Of a DNA stretch of 29,973 bases, positions 23,982 to 29,973 are shown in pieces (position 1 is the first letter of the stretch; each line of letters opens with the position of its first letter). The position numbers and the translations under genes were made by a program. The DNA comes from Prevotella sp. UBA7551. GTDB lineage: Bacteria; Bacteroidota; Bacteroidia; Bacteroidales; Bacteroidaceae. The notes below the pieces were generated by a model, which saw nothing but the letters and a program-made list of their open reading frames with translations, ran no database searches and was not told where the DNA came from. The stretch is from positions 7,814 through 37,786 of the forward strand of contig DLLX01000010.1 in the NCBI GenBank assembly GCA_002479145.1, written 5' to 3'.

Positions 23982-24028
23982 TCCCGCACCTTATTTGTAT
24001 AGTAGCCAACCATAATAGGACGTCATTC

Positions 24029-24775
24029 ATGAGCATAAACATCGCCTCACTCACCCATCATCCCGAAGAGCTGGGCAAGGATACCCTTTACGAGCTTCGC
24101 AGTTTACTCGCACGTTATCCTTATTTCCAGCCCGTAAGGTTGTTGTTGCTCAAGAATTTGTATCTGCTTCATGATCCGACCTTTGATGAGGAGCTGCGTC
24201 GGGCGGCCATTTACATCACCGAGCGGAAACGACTTTTTGATTTGATAGAAGCCCCCCATTATCAGTTGCGGGACGAGAAGCCGGCCCAAAAGAAAGGGGA
24301 GAAAACAGGAAATGCGGCGTCATCGGGTGACCGTACCACCACGCTCATCGACTCATTTCTCCATCAAATTCCCCAGGAAGAGCAGCAACCGAAAAATGAT
24401 TCTGCCACCAATCGCAAGCCTACGCCCGCAGATGCGACCATAGACTATGTGGCCTATCTGATGGAAGTGGGAGACAAGGAGACGGATGAGGCCCCACAAC
24501 TCAAAGGACAGGAGCTGATTGACGATTTCATCAATAAGGAAAATGGTAAAATATCGCTACAAGATGAAACCGAGTACGAACCCGACGAGGCGGTGGACGA
24601 GAATGAGGGAACGGGTTATTTTACCGAAACTTTGGCGCGAATCTATATCAAGCAGGGAAGATATTCAAAGGCATTGGAAATAATTCAGCGATTATATTTG
24701 GAGCATCCAAAAAAAAATCGTTACTTTGCAGATCAGATTCGGTTTCTCAAAAAATTGATTCTGAACGAACAGTAA
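24029..24775 (+). CDS. Conserved hypothetical protein with C-terminal TPR
   Basis: 248 residues, no signal peptide. The N-terminal block (about 12-75: GKDTLYELRSLLARYPYFQPVRLLLLKNLYLLHDPTFDEELRRAAIYITERKRLFDLIE) is helical and resembles a conserved Bacteroidota family. A polar, low-complexity middle (85-190) follows, then one TPR-like pair (about 198-245: GYFTETLARIYIKQGRYSKALEIIQRLYLEHPKKNRYFADQIRFLKK). Lies between lptE (47 nt) and secG (25 nt), as in related genomes, which suggests a scaffold role in envelope or secretion; that is inference. Function unknown. Confidence 0.75.
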   Translation: MSINIASLTHHPEELGKDTLYELRSLLARYPYFQPVRLLLLKNLYLLHDPTFDEELRRAAIYITERKRLFDLIEAPHYQLRDEKPAQKKGEKTGNAASSGDRTTTLIDSFLHQIPQEEQQPKNDSATNRKPTPADATIDYVAYLMEVGDKETDEAPQLKGQELIDDFINKENGKISLQDETEYEPDEAVDENEGTGYFTETLARIYIKQGRYSKALEIIQRLYLEHPKKNRYFADQIRFLKKLILNEQ

Positions 24776-24800
24776 AAAATAAAAGACAAATAAATAGAAA

Positions 24801-25205
24801 ATGGGACTTTACACATTATTTGTGATTCTTATCGTGGTTGCCTCACTTCTGATGATTGGCATCGTGCTAATTCAAGAATCTAAGGGTGGTGGCTTGGCAT
24901 CCAACTTCTCCTCTTCCAATAGCGTGCTCGGTGTCCGCAAGACTACAGACTTCATCGAGAAGGCCACTTGGGGACTTGCTGTTGCCATGGTGGTTTGCAG
25001 CATTGTCTGCGCTTATGTGGCTCCTACGGCCAACACCGACCAGAGTGTGGTAGAGCGTGCGGCTGAGAACAGCTCGTCAAACCCAAATAATCTGCCCAAC
25101 TTCGGTGCGAGCCAGCAGCAGAAACAAGCCGCTCCCGCACAGAAGGGTGCTGCACAAGGTGCTGGAAACGCTGCTCCCGCACCGACCCAGAACGCTGCTC
25201 AATAA
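24801..25205 (+). CDS. secG: Protein translocase subunit SecG
   Basis: 134 residues. Two helices (about 3-24 and 56-74) with the conserved IVLIQESKGGGLASNFSSSNSVLGVRKTTDFIEKATW between them, the core of SecG. SecG assists SecYEG-SecA export. The tail (about 75-134) is longer than in proteobacteria and rich in Ala, Gln, Asn and Pro, as common in Bacteroidota. Last gene of its cluster, with a terminator right after it. Confidence 0.96.
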   Translation: MGLYTLFVILIVVASLLMIGIVLIQESKGGGLASNFSSSNSVLGVRKTTDFIEKATWGLAVAMVVCSIVCAYVAPTANTDQSVVERAAENSSSNPNNLPNFGASQQQKQAAPAQKGAAQGAGNAAPAPTQNAAQ

Positions 25206-25230
25206 GCACATCATTACTTGAAATAGCTTG

Positions 25231-25254
25231 CCCCCTGCCTCTTTGAGGTGGGGG
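25231..25254 (+). terminator. Terminator after secG
   Basis: CCCCC-TG-CCTC / TTT / GAGG-T-GGGGG hairpin, followed by T-rich GATTGTTGGTTT. 26 nt after the secG stop. Confidence 0.75.
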
Positions 25255-25327
25255 GATTGTTGGTTTAGGATGATTCCTCTTCCCATATACTTGCAGTTTC
25301 TCTCTTTCCTCCATCTCCCGTTATGCC

Positions 25328-25530
25328 GTTAGCCCTAACCGATCATTACTTTTAGTCCCAAGCTACTGTTTATTCTGTGTGGGTTGCTATGTAAGTGCGG
25401 GAGACATAGCTGATTATTGCACACTATTTTTGGTAGCAAGTGCCGAAAGAAACAGTGACAAAAGGTGGGAAAACGGCCAACTACTTGTCTTTCGATGATT
25501 TAGGGCTAATGATCGTTTGGGGGCTGTTTT
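25328..25530 (-). repeat. Long TIR repeat, copy D
   Basis: About 203 nt. Plus-strand left end GTTAGCCCTAACCGATCATT; the far end read on the minus strand gives CCCAAACGATCATTAGCCC, both versions of the shared terminus. Internal blocks on the minus strand match copies A and B: TTTCTTTCGGCACTTGCT and AGAATAAACAGTAGCTTGGG followed by AC. It ends about 23 nt before the pepT promoter. Confidence 0.75.
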
Positions 25531-25552
25531 TACGTTTTTTCCAGCTCCATCC

Positions 25553-25582
25553 TTGCCATATCGTAGAAAAAGTGTATCTTTG
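25553..25582 (+). promoter_or_regulatory. Bacteroidota-type promoter for pepT
   Basis: TTG (25553-25555), 19 nt, TATCTTTG (25575-25582). The -7 box is a perfect match; the -33 box is CTTG rather than TTTG. Confidence 0.75.
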
Positions 25583-25684
25583 CATTATTAGAAATGTGGG
25601 CGGACACCATTTGGAGTCACTTCCCATTGTGTCTACCTACGCAACCCAGCATTTAATAACACAAAAACTTATCATCCAGAATTT

Positions 25685-26908
25685 ATGGAAATAGCAGAAC
25701 GATTTATCAACTACACCAAGTTTGACACCCAGTCGGCAGAGGACACCGAGACGGTGCCCAGTACCCCCAAACAGCTTATTTTTGCCCGCTACCTCAAGGA
25801 GGAGTTGGAGAACGAGGGGCTGAAAGACGTAGATATGGACGATATGGGCTACATCTATGCCACCTTGCCTGCCAATACTGACAAGGAGATTCCCACCGTC
25901 GGCTTTATCGCCCATTACGATACGGCACTCGATGCAAGCGGCGCAAACATCAAGGCACGCATCGTCCGCGACTACGATGGCAAAGACATAGAGTTGTCCC
26001 CGGGCATTGTGTCTTCTCCGAAGCTGTTTCCTGAGTTGCTCAAGCATAAGGGGGAAGATCTCATTGTCACCGACGGCACCACGCTGTTGGGAGCCGATGA
26101 CAAGGCTGGAATAGCCGAAATCGTGCAGGCCATGTGCTGGCTTCGCGACCATCCAGAGGTAAAGCATGGAAAAATTCGCGTGGCATTCAATCCCGATGAA
26201 GAGATAGGTCGGGGCGCGCATCACTTTGATGTGGAGAAATTTGGATGCGACTGGGCCTATACCATGGACGGAGGCGACCTCGGCGAGTTGGAATATGAGT
26301 GCTTCAATGCCGCTGCGGCAAAGATAACCATCCACGGAGTGAGCGTTCATACGGGCTACGCCAAGGGCAAGATGATCAATGCTGCCCGCTTGGCAACGGA
26401 GCTAAACGCCATGATTCCTACTACCGACATCCCCGAGACGACCGAGGGTTATCAAGGGTTCTACCACCTCTTGTCCATCGAAGGGCACTGCGAGGAGGCC
26501 AAGTTGGCCTATATCATCCGCGACCATGACCGCTTAAATTTCGAGCAGCGTAAGAAGTTCCTTACCGAGTGTGTGGCCAAGATGAACGCAAAATACGGAG
26601 AAGGCGTGGTTGAAATCAACATCAGCGACCAGTATTACAACATGAAGGAGAAGATAGAGCAGAACATGCACGTCATCGACTTCGTGCTCAAAGCCATGCA
26701 GGCGGTGGGTGTGAAGCCGCAAGTACAGCCGATTCGTGGCGGAACGGACGGCGCGCAGCTCAGCTTCCGAGGGCTTCCCTGTCCCAATATCTTCGCCGGA
26801 GGAGTCAATTTCCATGGTCCTTATGAGTTTGTTTCCATTCAGGTGATGGAAAAGGCCATGCAAGTTGTCATCAAAATCTGCGAGCTGACGGCTGGCTACA
26901 ACGATTAA
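25685..26908 (+). CDS. pepT: Peptidase T (aminotripeptidase)
   Basis: 407 residues, standard length. Zinc M20B tripeptidase releasing the N-terminal residue of tripeptides in the cytoplasm. Seen: FIAHYDT with His77 and Asp79, LLGADDKAGIAEIV (bridging Asp138), NPDEEIGRGAHHFD (catalytic Glu172 and ligand Glu173), YTMDGGDLGELEYE (Asp195), and the C-terminal GGTDGAQLSFRGLPCPNIFAGG. Alone, with its own promoter upstream and hairpins downstream. Confidence 0.97.
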   Translation: MEIAERFINYTKFDTQSAEDTETVPSTPKQLIFARYLKEELENEGLKDVDMDDMGYIYATLPANTDKEIPTVGFIAHYDTALDASGANIKARIVRDYDGKDIELSPGIVSSPKLFPELLKHKGEDLIVTDGTTLLGADDKAGIAEIVQAMCWLRDHPEVKHGKIRVAFNPDEEIGRGAHHFDVEKFGCDWAYTMDGGDLGELEYECFNAAAAKITIHGVSVHTGYAKGKMINAARLATELNAMIPTTDIPETTEGYQGFYHLLSIEGHCEEAKLAYIIRDHDRLNFEQRKKFLTECVAKMNAKYGEGVVEINISDQYYNMKEKIEQNMHVIDFVLKAMQAVGVKPQVQPIRGGTDGAQLSFRGLPCPNIFAGGVNFHGPYEFVSIQVMEKAMQVVIKICELTAGYND

Positions 26909-27233
26909 GTATCCCCTTGCCGGTACATCATTGGGTCAACACTGGTGGCTTCGTCAGTGTAGAATGGCATTAAGAAGATTCTACAAGCTGCGCGGGAAAT
27001 CTTAGGGTTTCCCGCGGGCTTATAGGTAGTTTTTCACTTTATGATATGGATTTGTGCGTGTTGATGCCTAAGAATTCATACTCCTAAGACTGAGTCTTGT
27101 GCGCATTTCCATCCTTTCGCACAGCTAAAAATGTGCCAGCATACCCCAGTATAGCGTCATATTTAACAAAGAAAGCGAGGCAACTATCAACTCTTTACCT
27201 TCTCTGGTAAGCGATCTGGCACTGATTCTTGTC
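26909..27233. other. Intergenic region pepT / Kef-type antiporter
   Basis: Contains the hairpin cluster above, then about 150 nt of AT-rich sequence. No convincing -33/-7 pair for the next gene. The last part (from about 27180) is in frame with that gene and probably codes for its N-terminus; see its entry. Confidence 0.6.
26939..27016 (+). terminator. Hairpin cluster and probable terminator after pepT
   Basis: Three abutting hairpins: ACACTG/CAGTGT (26939-26960), GTAGAAT/ATTCTAC (26959-26984, overlapping by 2 nt) and a perfect 9-bp CGCGGGAAA/TTTCCCGCG (26991-27016, loop 8). A short T-run (TTTTT) lies 12 nt after the third stem. The third is the likely terminator of pepT. Confidence 0.65.
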
Positions 27234-29462
27234 GTGGCAGGAGCCGTCACATTACTATTCAAAAAGCTCAAGCAACCACTTGTGTTGGGTTATATTGTCG
27301 CAGGCTTCCTCGTTTCTCCGCACATGCCTTACACAATGAGCGTCGTTGATAGGGGCGATGTTGAGATGTGGGCATACATCGGAGTGGTGTTTCTGCTGTT
27401 TTCCTTGGGGCTTGACTTCTCTGTGAAGAAGATTCTGCGGATGGGCATGGGTCCTGTCATTGCGGCTTGTACCATCGTGTTCAGCATGATAGTCCTGGGA
27501 ATTATCGTGGGTAAAGGCTTCGGATGGAATCACATGGACTGCATCTTTCTGGGAGGAATGCTCGCCATGTCATCGACTACGATTATCTACAAAGCCCTGT
27601 CCGACATGGGATTGCTTCAGCAATCCTTCGTTTCAACGGTCATGAGCGTTTGCATCCTTGAGGATATACTCGCCATTGTGATGATGGTCATGCTCTCCAC
27701 CATAGCCAATGGGTCGTCGCCCGATGGCGGGCAGCTTCTGGGAAGCATTCTCAAAATCGGCTTTTTCCTCGTCCTGTGGTTTGTTATCGGCATCTTTCTC
27801 ATCCCGCTGTTGCTCCGCAAGGTGCGGCGGTTGATGAATGCGGAGACCCTGCTGATTGTCTCGCTCGGCCTCTGTTGCCTCATGGCTGTTGTCTCCACTC
27901 AGGTGGGCTTCAGCAGTGCCTTCGGCGCATTTGTGATGGGCAGCATCCTCGCCGAGACGGTGGAAGCCGACAAGATTATCCGGGTTGTCGAGCCGGTCAA
28001 GAACCTCTTTGGTGCCATTTTCTTCGTGTCTGTCGGCATGTTGGTCGATCCTCACGTCATAGTTGGCTACGCACTCCCCATACTCTGCCTGGTTCTTGCC
28101 ATTGTTTTTGGGCAAGCCGTCTTTGGAACGATGGGTTACCTTTTTGGTGGTCAGAGTCTAAAAAACGCCATGCGTTGCGGTTTCTCCATGGCACAGGTGG
28201 GTGAGTTCGCCTTTATCATAGCGTCGCTCGGTCTCTCCTTGGGAGTTATCGGCGACTTCCTTTATCCGGTTGTAGTCGCGGTCTCCGTCATCACAACATT
28301 CCTCACACCTTACATGATACGTGCTGCGGAGCCGTGCTACAACCTTCTTGCCCGTCATTTGCCCCGACGGTGGACCCGCCGGCTGGAGCATGCCAGCTCG
28401 GGTGCTCCCGCCTCCCCCTCCTCTGGCCATCTCTGGAAGTACCTTGTCCAGGCGATGTTGGCCAACACGGTAATCTATGGCATCCTGTCCATAGCCGTGA
28501 TAGTGTTGATGTTCACTTTCGTCCTGCCCCTTTGCCGCGCACTTTCCACGGAACTTACCGGTACACACTGGGCGGGCAATGCCGTTTGCGGGCTCGCTAC
28601 GGTGTTGCTCATTTCGCCTTTCCTGCGTTCCATCGTGATGAAAAAGAACCACTCTGAGGAGTTTACTAAGCTCTGGACGGAGCGCCGGGTCAACCGTTTG
28701 CCCCTCATCTTCACGGTATTGGCACGCGTTGTGATTGCGGCTGCCTTCGTTTTCTACATCGTCAACTACCTTACGCGTTTTGCCGATGCATTGCTGATTG
28801 CCATCGCTTTTGGTGCCATCGTCCTGATGGTGCTCTCCCGCAGCCTGAAAAAGCGCAGCATAAGCCTGGAGCGGCTTTTCATCCAGAACCTTAGGAGCCG
28901 CGACATTCAAGCAGAAGCCCTTGGCAGGAAACGGCCGCTCTACGAAGACCGCCTCCTTGACCGCGAAATCCACATGAGTTTCTGCGAGGTGCCAGAAGAT
29001 TCGCTGTGGGCCGGGAAGAGCTTGTCAGAGCTTGACTTTCGCAAAAGGTTTGGTGTCAATGTGAGCAGCATCCTTCGTGGGCGGCGGCGCATCAACATAC
29101 CCAATGGTGGGGCGGTCATATTTCCAGGCGATCAGCTGCAGGTGATAGGTGATGACGACCAGCTCGCCCAGTTTGCCAAAGCCATGCAGACTGAGCTGTG
29201 TGCCGACGACGTGGAGATAGAGAAGCGCGAGATGCGCCTTCAGCAGGTGGTGATAGGCGCGGGAAGCCCTTTCCTGTCCCATACGTTGTGCGAGAGCGGC
29301 ATCCGTGACCACTACAATTGTATGGTCATCGGACTGGATGAGGGCGAAAAGACCCTCACTGCTGTCACGCCAAGCTACCGCTTTCAGCTGGGTGACGCAT
29401 TGTGGATTGTGGGCGAGGAGAATAACGTAAAAAGATTTGTCAACGCCAATGAAAATGGCTAA
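27234..29462 (+). CDS. Kef-type cation:proton antiporter with two RCK_C domains
   Basis: 742 residues from the first usable start, a GTG. Residues 1-380 form a CPA2 exchanger domain with about 12 helices: KQPLVLGYIVAGFLVSPHM, GVVFLLFSLGLDFSVKKI, AMSSTTIIYKAL, FSSAFGAFVMGSILAET, MAQVGEFAFIIASLGLSLGVIG. Then a further hydrophobic part (about 400-540) and two RCK_C (TrkA-C) domains at about 579-652 and 668-736. The NAD-binding RCK_N domain is absent. Probably exports K+ or another cation in exchange for protons. Upstream in frame the sequence continues as ATINSLPSLVSDLALILVVA, a normal first helix for such antiporters, with no ATG, GTG or TTG, so the true start is likely near 27180 and non-standard, or a base change has removed it. 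Confidence 0.85.
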   Translation: MAGAVTLLFKKLKQPLVLGYIVAGFLVSPHMPYTMSVVDRGDVEMWAYIGVVFLLFSLGLDFSVKKILRMGMGPVIAACTIVFSMIVLGIIVGKGFGWNHMDCIFLGGMLAMSSTTIIYKALSDMGLLQQSFVSTVMSVCILEDILAIVMMVMLSTIANGSSPDGGQLLGSILKIGFFLVLWFVIGIFLIPLLLRKVRRLMNAETLLIVSLGLCCLMAVVSTQVGFSSAFGAFVMGSILAETVEADKIIRVVEPVKNLFGAIFFVSVGMLVDPHVIVGYALPILCLVLAIVFGQAVFGTMGYLFGGQSLKNAMRCGFSMAQVGEFAFIIASLGLSLGVIGDFLYPVVVAVSVITTFLTPYMIRAAEPCYNLLARHLPRRWTRRLEHASSGAPASPSSGHLWKYLVQAMLANTVIYGILSIAVIVLMFTFVLPLCRALSTELTGTHWAGNAVCGLATVLLISPFLRSIVMKKNHSEEFTKLWTERRVNRLPLIFTVLARVVIAAAFVFYIVNYLTRFADALLIAIAFGAIVLMVLSRSLKKRSISLERLFIQNLRSRDIQAEALGRKRPLYEDRLLDREIHMSFCEVPEDSLWAGKSLSELDFRKRFGVNVSSILRGRRRINIPNGGAVIFPGDQLQVIGDDDQLAQFAKAMQTELCADDVEIEKREMRLQQVVIGAGSPFLSHTLCESGIRDHYNCMVIGLDEGEKTLTAVTPSYRFQLGDALWIVGEENNVKRFVNANENG

Positions 29463-29544
29463 TCTCTGCGTTGGGATGCGTTTTTCTTTTTGTTGTTGTA
29501 ACATCTTGATTGTTAATGTGTTACGTTGTGTCTTCTTTCGGCTT

Positions 29545-29630
29545 GCAATATAGCCTGTATTGCGCTGTAATTCCGTTCCTTTTACCAGCTCATATCGTTC
29601 CTATTGCAAGGCAATATAGCCCCTATTGCC
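29545..29630. repeat. Cluster of GCAATA/TATTGC hairpins
   Basis: GCAATA-TAGCCTG-TATTGC (29545-29563) and GGCAATA-TAGCCCC-TATTGCC (29610-29630) share the loop pattern TAGCCYS. A further TATTGC half-site at 29602-29607 pairs with the second unit's left arm. Two near-identical stem-loops about 65 nt apart suggest a repeat family or a binding site. Confidence 0.75.
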
Positions 29631-29751
29631 TGCTGATTTTTGCCGCATCGCATAAGTGTTTGTCTATCAGGGATTTACAAATCAATGTGCTTTCAGCCTT
29701 ATTTCCGCTATGCATTGGTAAATTAATTTGACGGGAAGAAAGGCAGAATGA

Positions 29752-29959
29752 GTTAAACCCCAATCGTTCTTTAGATTGAAATCTACCAGAAAACGAGAAG
29801 TTTTTCCATCTTTCCGCTCCCTTGTCACAGCGTTTTTCAGCATTTTGCTGACGTAAGTGTTGAAGTCAAAGCCCGCTATGATTTCAGCATTTAGATCGCC
29901 ATATCTACGAAATAAACCGAATGCTGGGACGGAATCTAATGAGCACTTTGAGCTAAAAC
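29752..29959 (+). repeat. Long TIR repeat, copy B
   Basis: About 208 nt. Left end GTTAAACCCCAATCG; right end GAGCACTTTGAGCTAAAAC, an inverted diverged copy. Internal blocks: TTTTTCCATCTTTCCGCTCC, TTTTTCAGCATTTTGCTG, GTAAGTGTTGAAGTCAAAGC, and CGAAATAAACCGAATGCTGG followed by GAC; these match copy A at many positions. Confidence 0.8.
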
Positions 29960-29973
29960 AGTAATGAGATAAG

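Larger units (their letters stand above)
25206..25684. other. Intergenic region secG / pepT
   Basis: 479 nt: the secG terminator, repeat copy D, then the pepT promoter and a leader of about 95 nt. The 84-codon frame (25440-25694) across this is not supported as a gene. Confidence 0.75.
29463..29973. other. Gene-free end of the window with repeats
   Basis: Contains the GCAATA hairpin cluster (29545-29630) and long repeat copy B (29752-29959). The 73-codon frame at 29510-29731 is largely repeat sequence and is not supported as a gene. T-rich runs just after the antiporter stop (about 29481-29497) could aid termination. Confidence 0.7.

Noticed and set aside
27217..27233. TGGCACTGATTCTTG as a sigma-54 promoter
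   Set aside because: Spacing to the -12 element is off by one, the -12 GC is absent, and it lies inside coding sequence.
29510..29731. 73-codon frame after the antiporter
   Set aside because: Its YSLYC/YSPYC repetition comes from the GCAATA hairpin repeats, not from a protein.

Overview
The window reads as chromosomal DNA of a Prevotella-like member of the Bacteroidota. The gene content is typical of that group: a ferredoxin-dependent 2-oxoacid oxidoreductase of the VorB type, an OmpA-family porin, a DUF4837 lipoprotein, and an LptE/SecG cluster behind an orphan sigma-54 activator. Several genes also carry the Bacteroidota promoter pattern TTTG-N19/20-TANNTTTG. Coding DNA is moderately GC-rich and gaps are AT-rich. 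I see no rRNA, tRNA, CRISPR array, phage gene or intact transposase.

Layout. 1-8.7 kb is almost all on the minus strand: miaA; an OmpA-family protein; a block running (in transcription order) folD, a 62-residue TPR protein, ferredoxin, then alpha, beta and gamma subunits of a 2-oxoacid:ferredoxin oxidoreductase; and ffh. At 9-11.4 kb a GYF_2-like membrane protein (plus) and an NhaC-type antiporter (minus) converge on a 12-bp-stem terminator. At 11.4-12.6 kb lies a 1.2 kb gene-poor stretch of repeats and palindromes. From 12.6 kb all genes are on the plus strand: rsfS-ftsH-cdsA, slyD, aroC, rlmN-DUF4837-pdxA-flippase-like protein, sigma-54 activator-lptE-TPR-like protein-secG, pepT, and a Kef-type antiporter. 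The last 0.5 kb is again repeats.

How the genes fit together. The oxidoreductase makes or uses acyl-CoA with ferredoxin in anaerobic metabolism; FolD supplies one-carbon folates. Ffh, FtsH, SecG, CdsA and LptE all serve membrane protein or envelope biogenesis. RsfS, RlmN and MiaA act on ribosomes or tRNA. Translation is tightly coupled at several junctions (TAATG at folD/TPR and ftsH/cdsA; overlaps at rlmN/DUF4837/pdxA).

Most notable. (1) A family of at least five intergenic elements with shared terminal inverted repeats (about TTTAACCCAAATCGGTCATT). Three are long (about 205 nt) and two short (about 90-100 nt), on both strands and never inside a gene. (2) An intact PdxA homologue in which all three metal-binding histidines of the family are replaced (Asn, Lys, Tyr), along with other substrate-site residues. 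(3) A Kef-type antiporter whose conserved first helix extends upstream of any standard start codon. I found no clear new multi-gene system; the repeat family and the altered PdxA are the best leads.
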